From: Lachnospiraceae bacterium NK3A20
Lineage (GTDB): Bacteria; Bacillota; Clostridia; Lachnospirales; Lachnospiraceae
NCBI GenBank assembly: GCA_900107575.1
Contig: FNQX01000009.1
Span: 1 to 64,000, forward strand
Direction: 5' to 3'
Length of the DNA stretch: 64,000 nucleotides
Positions 1-7,934 of the stretch are shown piece by piece. The position numbers and the translations under genes are program-made. Numbering within the stretch: position 1 is the stretch's first letter; the number at the start of each line of letters is the position of its first letter. Under the pieces are notes generated by a model. It searched no databases. It saw nothing but the letters and a program-made list of their open reading frames with translations, and was not told where the DNA came from.

Positions 1-95
1 AGCGCTTAATTCGGAGGGCTTTGGTATATGGCCCGACGAATTGTGGCGCTGCAAGCGCTTAATTCGGAGGGCTTTGGTATATGGCCCGACGAATT
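1..95. repeat. Two tandem copies of a hairpin-forming repeat (period 53 bp)
   Basis: A 42-bp sequence at 1-42 is repeated exactly at 54-95. Each copy contains an inverted repeat (AATTCG..GGGC and GCCC..CGAATT). In the first unit the arms extend outward as AGCGC/GCGCT, so the whole 50-bp unit can fold. The array abuts the stop codon of the phosphofructokinase gene and may continue beyond the window. It could act as a terminator, but no T-run follows it on the strand of that gene. Confidence 0.85.
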
Positions 96-96
96 T

Positions 97-1173
97 TTAG
101 TCCCCAAAGCTTATCCCCAGCATTCTCGCTTCCTTGATAATATCCGCGTTGGGATCGAGCTTCTTCAGCTTGCCCGCGACTTCATCCAGCGGAACCTTGA
201 CCATTTCCCTGTTCTTATAGCCGACCATGAAGCCGTATTCCTTCTTGAGGATCAGCCTGCCGGCCTCCGCACCGAGACGGCTCGCGAAAACGCGGTCATA
301 CGGACACGGTTCTCCGCCACGCTGTACGTGTCCGGGAACCGTCACACGAACCTCGCGACCTGTTTTTTTGGCAATCTTATCCGCGATTTCATAGGAAACG
401 GAAGGGTATTTATAATTCGCGAGTTTCTCTTTGTATTCCTTCTTGGAGAGTGCTGCGTCCTTCTTGGAGATGGCGCCTTCCGCGGCCACGATGATCGTAA
501 AACGGCTGCCGTTACGGTCTCTCTCCTCAATCTTGTCGATGACCTTGTCAATGTCAAACGGGATCTCCGGCAGGAGAATGATGTCCGCGCCACCAGCCAT
601 GCCGGCATTGAGCGGAAGCCACCCCACCTTGTGCCCCATGATCTCTACGATGAAGACACGGCCGTGTGAGGATGCTGTCGTGTGGATCTGGTCGATCGCC
701 TTGGTTGCAATGTCCACGGCAGACTGGAAGCCGAAAGTCATATCCGTTCCCCAGAGGTCGTTGTCGATGGTCTTGGGGAGCGTGATCACATTCAGCCCCT
801 CCTGAGACAGGAGGTTCGCCGTCTTGGTCGAGCCGTTACCGCCGAGCATGACCAGACAGTCCAGCTGCAGCTTGTAGTAGTTCTGTTTCATCGCGGCGAC
901 CCTGTCCAGACCGTTCTCATCCGGATCGTGAATGGTCTTGAACGGAACGCGGCTCGTGCCGAGAATCGTGCCGCCACGCGTTAGGATGCCGGAGAAATCG
1001 AGGCCCGTCAGCATACGGAAGCGGCTGTAGATCAGGCCTTTGTAGCCGTCCTCGAAGCCATAAATCTCCACCGGCTCATCCGCGTTGTTGAGTACGCATT
1101 TGACCACGCCTCTCATCGCCGCGTTCAGCGCCTGACAATCACCGCCGCTGGTAAGCATTCCGATCCTGAGCAT
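97..1173 (-). CDS. pfkA: 6-phosphofructokinase (ATP- or PPi-dependent; mixed signature)
   Basis: This cytosolic glycolytic enzyme phosphorylates fructose 6-phosphate to fructose 1,6-bisphosphate. The 358-residue protein has the N-terminal nucleotide-binding motif TSGGDCQALNAA, GGNGS at about 111-115 and PKTIDND at about 133-139. In this family Gly at the second position of the GGxGS pair is associated with ATP use, whereas Lys in PKTIDND is typical of PPi-dependent enzymes, so the phosphoryl donor cannot be read from sequence. The start at 1173 is chosen because AGGAGG lies 5 nt upstream; an upstream ATG in frame overlaps that ribosome binding site. The gene is monocistronic as far as visible and is followed by a tandem hairpin repeat. 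Confidence 0.95.
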   Translation of the reverse strand: MLRIGMLTSGGDCQALNAAMRGVVKCVLNNADEPVEIYGFEDGYKGLIYSRFRMLTGLDFSGILTRGGTILGTSRVPFKTIHDPDENGLDRVAAMKQNYYKLQLDCLVMLGGNGSTKTANLLSQEGLNVITLPKTIDNDLWGTDMTFGFQSAVDIATKAIDQIHTTASSHGRVFIVEIMGHKVGWLPLNAGMAGGADIILLPEIPFDIDKVIDKIEERDRNGSRFTIIVAAEGAISKKDAALSKKEYKEKLANYKYPSVSYEIADKIAKKTGREVRVTVPGHVQRGGEPCPYDRVFASRLGAEAGRLILKKEYGFMVGYKNREMVKVPLDEVAGKLKKLDPNADIIKEARMLGISFGD

Positions 1174-1290
1174 AGAAACCTCCTTCATTCCATTCTGTGC
1201 AGATCCCCGGTTCTCTGCCCGGGAATCCCTACGGGCACCGCGCCTAATTGATTATACTATAAAGGCAGATGGGCCGCAGAATTTTTTCGC

Positions 1291-1320
1291 TTGCGGATTT
1301 GCCGTAAGGTAGCATATAAT
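1291..1320 (+). promoter_or_regulatory. Promoter of tRNA-Ser
   Basis: TTGCGG at 1291-1296 and a perfect TATAAT at 1315-1320 are separated by 18 bp, about 50 bp upstream of the tRNA. A conserved-looking GCAAAACATCAGGCGGG stretch lies between this promoter and the tRNA. Confidence 0.6.
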
Positions 1321-1370
1321 AGCGTTTGCAGCCCGCAAAACATCAGGCGGGTGGCACACAATTCCATCCT

Positions 1371-1458
1371 GGAGAGTTACCCAAGTGGTTCAAGGGGGCG
1401 CACTCGAAATGCGTTAGGGCGGTAACACGCTGCGTGGGTTCGAATCCCATGCTCTCCG
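1371..1458 (+). tRNA. tRNA-Ser (anticodon CGA)
   Basis: The 88-nt cloverleaf has acceptor arms GGAGAGU/GCUCUCC, a CUCGAAA anticodon loop giving anticodon CGA (codon UCG), a long variable arm as expected for serine tRNAs, and a GGGTTCGAATCCC T-arm. The 3' CCA is not encoded. Confidence 0.95.
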
Positions 1459-1462
1459 TACG

Positions 1463-1495
1463 AAAAAGGGAAAGCCATTTAGGCTTTCCCTTTTT
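1463..1495 (+). terminator. Terminator of tRNA-Ser (copy 1)
   Basis: A 14-bp perfect stem, AAAAAGGGAAAGCC with GGCTTTCCCTTTTT, flanks a 5-nt loop and ends in a T-run. The A-rich 5' side means it could also work on the other strand. Confidence 0.9.
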
Positions 1496-1520
1496 CATAC
1501 AGAGAGCATATTGGCTCCGT

Positions 1521-1553
1521 AAAAAAGAAAGCCTCGGTAGGCTTTCTTTTTTT
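1521..1553 (+). terminator. Second, duplicated terminator
   Basis: AAAAAAGAAAGCC, a 6-nt loop and GGCTTTCTTTTTTT form a second strong terminator. It belongs to a tandem duplicate of the tRNA 3' end: CTCCGTA..AAAGCC..hairpin..AGCATATTGG occurs at 1454-1513 and again at 1514-1574. Confidence 0.88.
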
Positions 1554-1590
1554 GTACGAAGAGCAGCATATTGGCTCCGCAATATCTGAT

Positions 1591-2010
1591 TCAAAAAATA
1601 TCAGTGTCCAGCTTCAAAACTTTCATATTGTCATCCCGATACTGCAATAGCTGTTTATCGTTCGTATAGAAGATATCAGCTCCTGCCACCTTGGCACTGG
1701 CTATCTGAAGTGAATCCATCTGCTTAAAATAAGGATATTGCGCTCGGATCCTCGCGGCTTCTTCCGCCGTCTGCGTGTCGATCACCTTAATTTCGAATAT
1801 CAGGTCATTCAGGAACTTATGAAATCTGTCGATATCCTCCTTAGTTCCATTCTTATAACAACCGGTAGTATATTCCATGATCGTGATCGTAGAAGTTCCG
1901 ATGGTTCCCTCCTGCATCGCACTCAGGAATAAATCTCTGGCTGCCTTCAGCTTTAATTCCAGCGCGTAAATGAAAATAGCTGTGTCGAAATAAATTTTAC
2001 TCCCTGTCAT
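1591..2010 (-). CDS. PIN-domain ribonuclease toxin (VapC-like)
   Basis: This 139-residue protein has the size and fold signature of VapC-type PIN toxins, which cleave RNA with a metal centre. The acidic residues expected for catalysis are visible: D9 in YFDTAIFIY, E46 in TIMEYT, D99 in KQMDSLQIA and D118 in YTNDKQ. Its start overlaps the end of the upstream antitoxin-like gene by 14 nt, the usual translational coupling of toxin-antitoxin pairs. The RNA target cannot be inferred. Confidence 0.88.
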   Translation of the reverse strand: MTGSKIYFDTAIFIYALELKLKAARDLFLSAMQEGTIGTSTITIMEYTTGCYKNGTKEDIDRFHKFLNDLIFEIKVIDTQTAEEAARIRAQYPYFKQMDSLQIASAKVAGADIFYTNDKQLLQYRDDNMKVLKLDTDIF

Positions 2011-2251
2011 TGTCCCTCAAACTCCTGACATATTCATCCGGTGTCATACCATCTCTCAGATGATGCGATACGGGCTCATAATCTCCCCAATGTATTGTCC
2101 TGGGAATGGATTTCAGAGGTCTGTATTCCAGGGATTGTTCTGACGCGCTGACTTCCAGTTCCTGCCCATCATATAAATGTAATGATTCCACAAAGCCTGC
2201 AGGAATGGTCACGGTGAAACTGTTGCCAACTTTTCTAACCTTAACCGACAT
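1997..2251 (-). CDS. AbrB/MazE-type antitoxin and autorepressor
   Basis: The 84-residue protein begins with a swapped-hairpin AbrB-like DNA-binding domain (VKVRKVGNSFTVTIPAGF, then LYDGQELEV). The C-terminal half, rich in charged residues and a DYEPVSHH segment, would be the toxin-neutralising tail. An AGGGGG-type ribosome binding site precedes the ATG. It lies first in a two-gene operon with the PIN toxin, and a perfect palindrome sits just upstream where an autoregulatory complex would bind. Confidence 0.85.
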   Translation of the reverse strand: MSVKVRKVGNSFTVTIPAGFVESLHLYDGQELEVSASEQSLEYRPLKSIPRTIHWGDYEPVSHHLRDGMTPDEYVRSLRDNDRE

Positions 2252-2271
2252 AGGAGCACCCCCTTGCCTAT

Positions 2272-2290
2272 AGTATACACTGTGTATACT
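2272..2290. promoter_or_regulatory. Palindromic operator of the toxin-antitoxin operon
   Basis: AGTATACAC-T-GTGTATACT is a perfect 9-1-9 inverted repeat, 21 bp upstream of the antitoxin start codon. Its TATACT arms could double as a -10 element on the minus strand. It is the natural binding site for the AbrB-type antitoxin, by analogy with vapBC operons. Confidence 0.7.
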
Positions 2291-2375
2291 CTATTGCAAG
2301 TAAATTTAACTCACCTGTCCATGATGCAAGGAGGCAGCTCTGTACGTATCAGAATGTAAACCTGTCTGGTTAGTG

Positions 2376-3293
2376 TTACTCCTTCACGCCTCCGAGGGTC
2401 AGGCCTGTAACGAAATACCGCTGCAGAAACGGGTACAGGCAGATGATGGGCAGCATGGTGACCACCGTTGCCGCCGCGCGGACAGACGTCGGGGTAACCG
2501 CAGCCACAGCCGTGCTGGATGCCGTCGTCGCGCTGCCGCTCTGCTGCATGACAGAGGAGAGCAGCTTCATCAGCTCGTACTGCAGTGTCGTGTACTCCGG
2601 CTTCATGCGGTTGTACAGCATGGCGTCGAACCAGGAGTTCCACTGGTATACCGCAACGAAAAGGGCCACGGTAGCATACACCGGTTTGCAAAGGGGAGAG
2701 ATGATCTTCATGAATATGGTCCAGTATCCCGCGCCATCGAGCTTCGCCGACTCCTCCAGGGAGTCCGGAATGCCTTCCATGTAGGTGCGAATGACCAGCA
2801 TGTTGAACGCGCTGACCGCGCCGGGCACGACATAGACCCAGAAGCTGTTCGTGAGGTGCATGTTCTTATACAGCAGAAGGACAGGCACCATGCCGCCGTT
2901 CACGTACATCGTGATGACCCAGAACAGGGAGAGCTGGGAACGGAACATGAAGTTCTTGCGGCTGACGATAAACGCCAGAATCGCGTTCGCGGCGAGCGCG
3001 ATAATCGTGCCCAGAATGGTACGCATCACCGTGACGATCGCGCCCTGGATCATGTTCTGTTTATGCAGTACCGTGGAGTAGTTGTCCAGCGTGAATTTGC
3101 GGGGAATAAGATGGATGCCGCCTCTCACCGCGTCGATACCATCGTTGAATGAAACCGCAACCGTATTGAGCACCGGATACAGCGTGATGATCACGAAGAG
3201 GATCATGAATACCGCGATGATGACATCGAAGACCACGCCGCCGGCAGACTGTTTCATTCTCCTTGGTCTTACCTTGACTTTTGCCTCTTTCAT
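2376..3293 (-). CDS. Carbohydrate ABC transporter permease (LplC/YtcP type)
   Basis: This inner-membrane subunit of a CUT1-family sugar importer has about six predicted membrane segments (e.g. VVFDVIIAVFMILFVIITLYP near the N-terminus). It carries the EAA-loop motif EESAKLDGAGYWTIFMKIISPL that docks onto the ATPase. The start at 3293 is chosen because AAAGGGGG precedes it; the longer reading frame begins inside the previous gene. It follows the other permease by 16 bp. No ATPase gene is present in the operon. Confidence 0.93.
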   Translation of the reverse strand: MKEAKVKVRPRRMKQSAGGVVFDVIIAVFMILFVIITLYPVLNTVAVSFNDGIDAVRGGIHLIPRKFTLDNYSTVLHKQNMIQGAIVTVMRTILGTIIALAANAILAFIVSRKNFMFRSQLSLFWVITMYVNGGMVPVLLLYKNMHLTNSFWVYVVPGAVSAFNMLVIRTYMEGIPDSLEESAKLDGAGYWTIFMKIISPLCKPVYATVALFVAVYQWNSWFDAMLYNRMKPEYTTLQYELMKLLSSVMQQSGSATTASSTAVAAVTPTSVRAAATVVTMLPIICLYPFLQRYFVTGLTLGGVKE

Positions 3294-3309
3294 TGTACGT
3301 CCCCCTTTC

Positions 3310-4230
3310 TCAGAACAGTCTCTCTTCGCCTGTCTTTTTCGCGATGGCATTCGCGATGAGGATCAGGGCGATGGATACCGCGCTCTTGAACATACCGGCG
3401 GCGGTACCGAGTGAATAGTCGTTCTGGCTGATGCCCCAGGTCAGGACGTAGATGTCGATCGTATCGGAAACGCTCTTGACCAGGCCGTTGCCCAGAAGGT
3501 ACTGGACTTCGAAGCCGGCGTTCAGGACATTGCCGATGTTCATGATGAGCAGGACCATGATCGTGGAGCGGATACCCGGCAGGGTGATGTAACGGATTCT
3601 CGCAAGTCTCCCCGCGCCGTCAATCGCTGCGGATTCATAGAGGCTGGGATCAATAGAGGTGATCGCCGCCAGATAGATGATGGCGTTCCAACCGGTCTCT
3701 TTCCAGACGTTCGCAAAAGCAACGATCCACCAGAAGTATTTCGGGTCCGCGAAAAAGTTGATCGGCGAATCGATTATATTCAAATTGACAAGCAGTTCAT
3801 TGATGATGCCGTTGCTGGACATTGCGTCATGCAGGATGCCGGTAACGATGATCCACGAGAGGAAATGCGGCAGATAGGAAATCGTCTGCACGATCTTCTT
3901 CGTGTGGTTGAGTCGGATCTCATTGAGCAGAATAGCGAACAGGATGGCCATGACGAACGTGAACACGAGGTTCAAGACACCCATGGCGAAAGTGTTGCGA
4001 ATGACTTTGATGAACGTGTCATCGGAGAACAGGAACTTGAACTTGTCCAGTCCCACGAACTGGGAATGCAGCAGGCCGGTCCTCGGCTTGTAGTTCTGAA
4101 AAGCCATGATCCATCCGCCGAGCGGCAGATAGTAGAAAATGATGCCATAGACGACGAAGATCGCGGACCATATCAGCAGGACCTTCTGTCTCCTGACTTC
4201 CTTCCATGTAATTTTTTTCTTGTTATTCAT
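3310..4230 (-). CDS. Carbohydrate ABC transporter permease (LplB type)
   Basis: A 306-residue polytopic membrane protein, the partner permease of the downstream LplC-type subunit. The EAA loop is seen in YESAAIDGAGRLARIRYITLPGI. The N-terminus KKKITWKEVRRQKVLLIWSA matches the cytoplasmic lead-in of LplB proteins. The start at 4230 has GAGGAGG 11 nt upstream. It lies between the lipoprotein gene and the second permease. Confidence 0.93.
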   Translation of the reverse strand: MNNKKKITWKEVRRQKVLLIWSAIFVVYGIIFYYLPLGGWIMAFQNYKPRTGLLHSQFVGLDKFKFLFSDDTFIKVIRNTFAMGVLNLVFTFVMAILFAILLNEIRLNHTKKIVQTISYLPHFLSWIIVTGILHDAMSSNGIINELLVNLNIIDSPINFFADPKYFWWIVAFANVWKETGWNAIIYLAAITSIDPSLYESAAIDGAGRLARIRYITLPGIRSTIMVLLIMNIGNVLNAGFEVQYLLGNGLVKSVSDTIDIYVLTWGISQNDYSLGTAAGMFKSAVSIALILIANAIAKKTGEERLF

Positions 4231-4353
4231 ATGCCATATGCCCTCCTCATCTGGCAAAGCAAGGGTCCGGCAGGCAATGGATCATGTCTTTTGGACACTC
4301 CATCCACCGCCGTGCCGGGCCTTTGTCAAAGGAGCTTAGGATTGGGAAACGGA

Positions 4354-6114
4354 TTACTGGTTCGCAGCTCTGCGGTCGAGCTCTTCCTGCATCTCAGAGA
4401 GGAAGTCTTCCGGCTTGCATGCGCTGTACGCATCCATGTAATCAGACCATGCGCTGTCGAAATCTTTGCTCATGACTACCTTCGGCAGCCACTCGTGTTT
4501 CGTTTCGCCCATCTTCGTCCATGCAACGCCGCCGGGGGTATCGGTTGTCATAGCGTTCGAGAAGGAATACATCGGATACCAGGGACCGAGCTCTACTTCC
4601 TCGGAGCCGATCATGTCAACATAGGTTGTCGCGTTGTAAGCCTCGAAGCACTTGACGAGCGGATCCGCAAGGTTTGCGAAGAACTCGGAAGTCTGCTCGG
4701 TCGGCATCATGGCATTCTTGCCATCTTCGCTGGTGCCGCCCCACTGAGGCATGTAGGAATAATCGCAGAGGTGGGAAGCCTGATACTCGGTATCGGTCGC
4801 CTTCATTCTCTCGTCTTCCGTACGATAGTAGAGACCATTCTCATCAACTTCGTAGTCAACACCTTCCACGCCCCAGAAACGGAGATCGTGGATCTCCTGA
4901 TCCAGGCAGTCCTCAAGGAACTGGAACGCTGCGTCAACATCCTGGCAGCTGGTCGTGATCGCAACGCCGGAGGAGTTGTTGAGGGTATCGCCATAAGCGT
5001 GCCACTGGTTCGGCATGCCGGGCTCGATGGTCAGGCCGAGCGGTACATAGTCGCAGCCAAGCTTGTCGAGGCCCTGCTGTTTGAATACATCGTTAACCGT
5101 GAATGCGAAATCCCACCACTGATCGCACATACCAAGAACAGCGCCGGTGGAGAGCTTTGCAATGTACTCATCGTAGGTCTGGGTACCGAACTCGTTATCA
5201 ATAATGCCCTTGTTGTACTCTTCGTTGAGCTTCTTGAAATACTTCACCGCAGTCGGTGTCGTGTTGTAGTCAACAACGGTCGGCTTGTCGCCGTCGAGGT
5301 TGACAATGACGGAACCGTCGTTCGGATAGCCGTCGAGGAACTGGGGTGCGTTCTCGATGCAGAAATATCTCCAGTCTTCGCAGAGCATGGTGTAAGGGAT
5401 CACGCTCGTGCCGTCCTCCATGGTCGGATTCGCTTTCGCGTAATCTTCCAGGAGTTTGAAATACTCATCGAGGGTCTGGATCTTCGGATAGCCTGCCCAC
5501 TCAAGGACTCTTGCCTGTACCCAGAAAGCCTCGTCATTGTGCGTTGTGGTCTTGCTCTCACCGTGCGTGTTCTGGAATACGTTTGCCCAGTAGATCTTGC
5601 CGTCATCCTGGCGGAAGGAATCCCACTCTGCGTCGGTGTAGTACGCTTTGAGCTTGGGATATTTATCAAGGTACTCGTCCCAGGAGATCAGTGCGCCGGC
5701 ATCATAGAGCTGCTTCATGGCATCGCCGCCGTTGATGTAGTCGGGATACTCGCCGCTCGCGATGATGGTGCCGACTGCCTCTGCGTCGGTCTGGCCGGTC
5801 AGCCAGGTCTCTTTGACGCGCACGCCTGTCTTCTTTGCGATGATCTCCTGAACTTCGTTGCCGTCGTTGATCTCGGAGCCGGGCATGGCGATGAACATGG
5901 AGAAATCCTTGATCTCATCGTCGGAATGCTCCTTCTTGCCTTCCTCCGTCGTGCCTTCCGTGCTCCCGGTCTCGGCAGCAGCGGTTGTCGCCCCGCTCTC
6001 CGCAGCAGCCGCATCCGTGTCAGCCGCCGGAGCAGAGCCGCTGCCGCAGCCGGCGAGGAGAGATACGGTTATCGCGGACAACGCGACAAGGGATGTAACT
6101 TTCTTCGTTTTCAT
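4354..6114 (-). CDS. Extracellular sugar-binding lipoprotein (LplA-like)
   Basis: This 586-residue solute-binding protein begins with a lipoprotein signal peptide: MKTKKV, a hydrophobic stretch, then SLLAGCGSG with the lipidated Cys at about position 23. A Ser/Ala/Thr/Glu-rich linker follows, then a large binding domain. The size fits the long LplA-type binding proteins that capture oligosaccharides for LplBC permeases. The start at 6114 is preceded by GGGAGGA. It is the first of three transport genes and follows the sensor and regulator genes on the same strand. Confidence 0.92.
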   Translation of the reverse strand: MKTKKVTSLVALSAITVSLLAGCGSGSAPAADTDAAAAESGATTAAAETGSTEGTTEEGKKEHSDDEIKDFSMFIAMPGSEINDGNEVQEIIAKKTGVRVKETWLTGQTDAEAVGTIIASGEYPDYINGGDAMKQLYDAGALISWDEYLDKYPKLKAYYTDAEWDSFRQDDGKIYWANVFQNTHGESKTTTHNDEAFWVQARVLEWAGYPKIQTLDEYFKLLEDYAKANPTMEDGTSVIPYTMLCEDWRYFCIENAPQFLDGYPNDGSVIVNLDGDKPTVVDYNTTPTAVKYFKKLNEEYNKGIIDNEFGTQTYDEYIAKLSTGAVLGMCDQWWDFAFTVNDVFKQQGLDKLGCDYVPLGLTIEPGMPNQWHAYGDTLNNSSGVAITTSCQDVDAAFQFLEDCLDQEIHDLRFWGVEGVDYEVDENGLYYRTEDERMKATDTEYQASHLCDYSYMPQWGGTSEDGKNAMMPTEQTSEFFANLADPLVKCFEAYNATTYVDMIGSEEVELGPWYPMYSFSNAMTTDTPGGVAWTKMGETKHEWLPKVVMSKDFDSAWSDYMDAYSACKPEDFLSEMQEELDRRAANQ

Positions 6115-6143
6115 AGCTTCCTCCCTACCTGTGATGGAATACG

Positions 6144-6173
6144 GCCTGATGTTCTCTTGCGAAAACATCAGGC
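6144..6173. promoter_or_regulatory. Leader hairpin before the binding-protein gene
   Basis: GCCTGATGTT and AACATCAGGC form a perfect 10-bp inverted repeat around a 10-nt loop, 30 bp upstream of the lipoprotein start and downstream of the regulator gene. The sequence resembles an element at 25652-25680 upstream of another carbohydrate gene. It could be an operator, an mRNA-processing hairpin or an attenuator. Confidence 0.6.
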
Positions 6174-6276
6174 GCGCATCAGAGTTTTGTTACTATTACA
6201 ATACGTTTTTCATCCCGGGGAAACTACGGATGAACTATAGACAAAGGTACGAGAAATTCTAGATGGTGAGAAGGGG

Positions 6277-7863
6277 CTATTCTAAGAGCTGGTTGCGCCG
6301 GTATTTCGAGGGCGTGCAGCCCTTGACTTCAATGAATTTGCGGATGAAATAGTCGACGTCGCGGTAGCCTGTCTTCTCCGCAATCCGCGCCACCGGCTCA
6401 TTTCCGGAACGCAGCATTCTCGCTGCCTCCTCAATGCGCACACCGGTCAGCGCTTCCTTGAAGGAGACGCCGAAAGTCCTGCGGTAGAGCTGCCCCAGGT
6501 ACGAGCTGTTGATATAATATTTCCTCCCGAGATCACGCAGGGAGAGGTTCTCCGCATAGTGCTCCCTGATCTCACGGTTCACCTCATTCAGAACGTCGTT
6601 GGAGCCTTCCTGTTTCAGCTGGGCGAGGTAAGCCGCGTAGTCGCAGGCGAAGCTCTTTAGGTGTGCGCTGCCCTCCCTTGCCATGCCGGACTCCAGCGTG
6701 TTCTCGGAAATATAATGAAGGATCTCTTCCTGGTTCACGTCCTCCTTGCGGTCGGAGGCGATGTGGATGAGCTGGAATAAAAGGTAGTGAATGTTGAGCC
6801 GCACGGTCTGCTCCGCAAGACCCATGCCGCCCATCTCCTCATACAGACTGTCGACGCACGCGCGAATCCGCAGCGGGTCGTTCTCCTCGATTGCGACAAT
6901 GAGCGCGTCAAGGCTCGTCTTGCACAGGATGACACTCTGGTCGTGGACCTGCACTTCCTTCTCGTAGAAACTGACCGGCTGCGGATCGCGGAAGCCCTCG
7001 AAGGATTTCATGACATAGGCGGAGGTGAAGGATCGCGCGAGGTTCTCCAGGCCCTCCACTCTCTTGCCCGCCAGCATCCGCACCTTGATCCCGGTTGCGT
7101 TGCACAGATCGTCCGAGAAGCGGAGCAGATAATCCTTCTCCCCTTCCACGCCGTTCGCGCACATGTAGTCGCACCAGATAAAGCCGATCTCGTAGTCGTG
7201 ATCCGCCGTCGCTACATCGAAAATCACGTGGTCCGCATCCTCGCCGAGGTATTCGCGGCAGCGCTCGAAGACGCGCCTCACCTCATTCCTGTACTCCTGC
7301 TCCCCGATGTCATCCTCGGAGTGAGGCAGCTCAATGCCGACATAGCACAGGGTGGAGGAGAGCCGGATCCGCTCCTGCACATAGACAAGGTCCTCTCTGT
7401 CGTAGTGGCCGTAGAGGATCGCGAGCATCTTACGTACGAACAGGGCCCGCTCGCCCTCTTCCAGCCTTACGCGGCTCTCTTCGTTCGTCTTTGCGGCGTC
7501 CGAGACGCGTGAGAGCACATCCCGAAGGTCATCTCTTGCCACAGGCTTCACCAGGTAGTCGAAACACCCGTTTCGCAGCGCGTCCTGCGCGTAGGCGAAA
7601 TCGCTGTAACCGCTCAGCACCACGAACTGCGCATCGGATATCTTCTCCTCCCGGATACGCTTAAGGAGCGCAAGGCCGTCCATCACGGGCATGCGGATGT
7701 CCGCGAAAATAAGGTCCACCCTGTTCTGCCTAAGGTACTCATACGCCTGCTGCCCGTCGCCGAGCGCAGCCGCGATCTCGAATCCTTCCGCTTTCCAGTC
7801 GATGAGCGCCGTCAGCCCCTGCAGAATGAAGGGCTCATCATCTATCAGTAACACTTTCAGCAT
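6277..7863 (-). CDS. AraC-family response regulator (YesN-like)
   Basis: This 528-residue regulator has a CheY-like receiver at 1-120 (DDE at 8-10, phospho-acceptor D55 in FADIRMP, a conserved K in YLVKPV). A long middle region follows, then a C-terminal AraC-type double helix-turn-helix (LSLRDLGRKYYINSSYLGQLYRRTFGVSFKEAL and ARIAEKTGYRDVDYFIRKFIEVKGCTPSKYR). It pairs with the YesM-type kinase encoded just upstream. Its likely targets are the adjacent transport genes and the divergent GH10 gene. GAGGAG precedes the start. Confidence 0.95.
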   Translation of the reverse strand: MLKVLLIDDEPFILQGLTALIDWKAEGFEIAAALGDGQQAYEYLRQNRVDLIFADIRMPVMDGLALLKRIREEKISDAQFVVLSGYSDFAYAQDALRNGCFDYLVKPVARDDLRDVLSRVSDAAKTNEESRVRLEEGERALFVRKMLAILYGHYDREDLVYVQERIRLSSTLCYVGIELPHSEDDIGEQEYRNEVRRVFERCREYLGEDADHVIFDVATADHDYEIGFIWCDYMCANGVEGEKDYLLRFSDDLCNATGIKVRMLAGKRVEGLENLARSFTSAYVMKSFEGFRDPQPVSFYEKEVQVHDQSVILCKTSLDALIVAIEENDPLRIRACVDSLYEEMGGMGLAEQTVRLNIHYLLFQLIHIASDRKEDVNQEEILHYISENTLESGMAREGSAHLKSFACDYAAYLAQLKQEGSNDVLNEVNREIREHYAENLSLRDLGRKYYINSSYLGQLYRRTFGVSFKEALTGVRIEEAARMLRSGNEPVARIAEKTGYRDVDYFIRKFIEVKGCTPSKYRRNQLLE

Positions 7864-7901
7864 GTAGTAACTCCTCTGTCATCAGATTGGTTCTGGTGGT
7901 G

Positions 7902-7914
7902 CTGCTGTTTTCGC
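7902..7914. repeat. Short dispersed motif CTGCTGTTTTCGC
   Basis: This 13-mer lies in the 71-bp gap between the kinase and regulator genes and occurs identically at 25654-25666. Related copies (GCCTGCTGTTT) sit at 36961, 48785 and 53949. See the findings. Confidence 0.5.
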
Positions 7915-7934
7915 TGTATTGCAATCACAACACC

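Noticed and set aside
3829-6240. 803-aa open frame on the plus strand
   Set aside because: It is antisense to the sugar-binding lipoprotein and a permease, which have signal peptide, ribosome binding sites and family motifs; the long frame is a by-product of GC-rich codon use.
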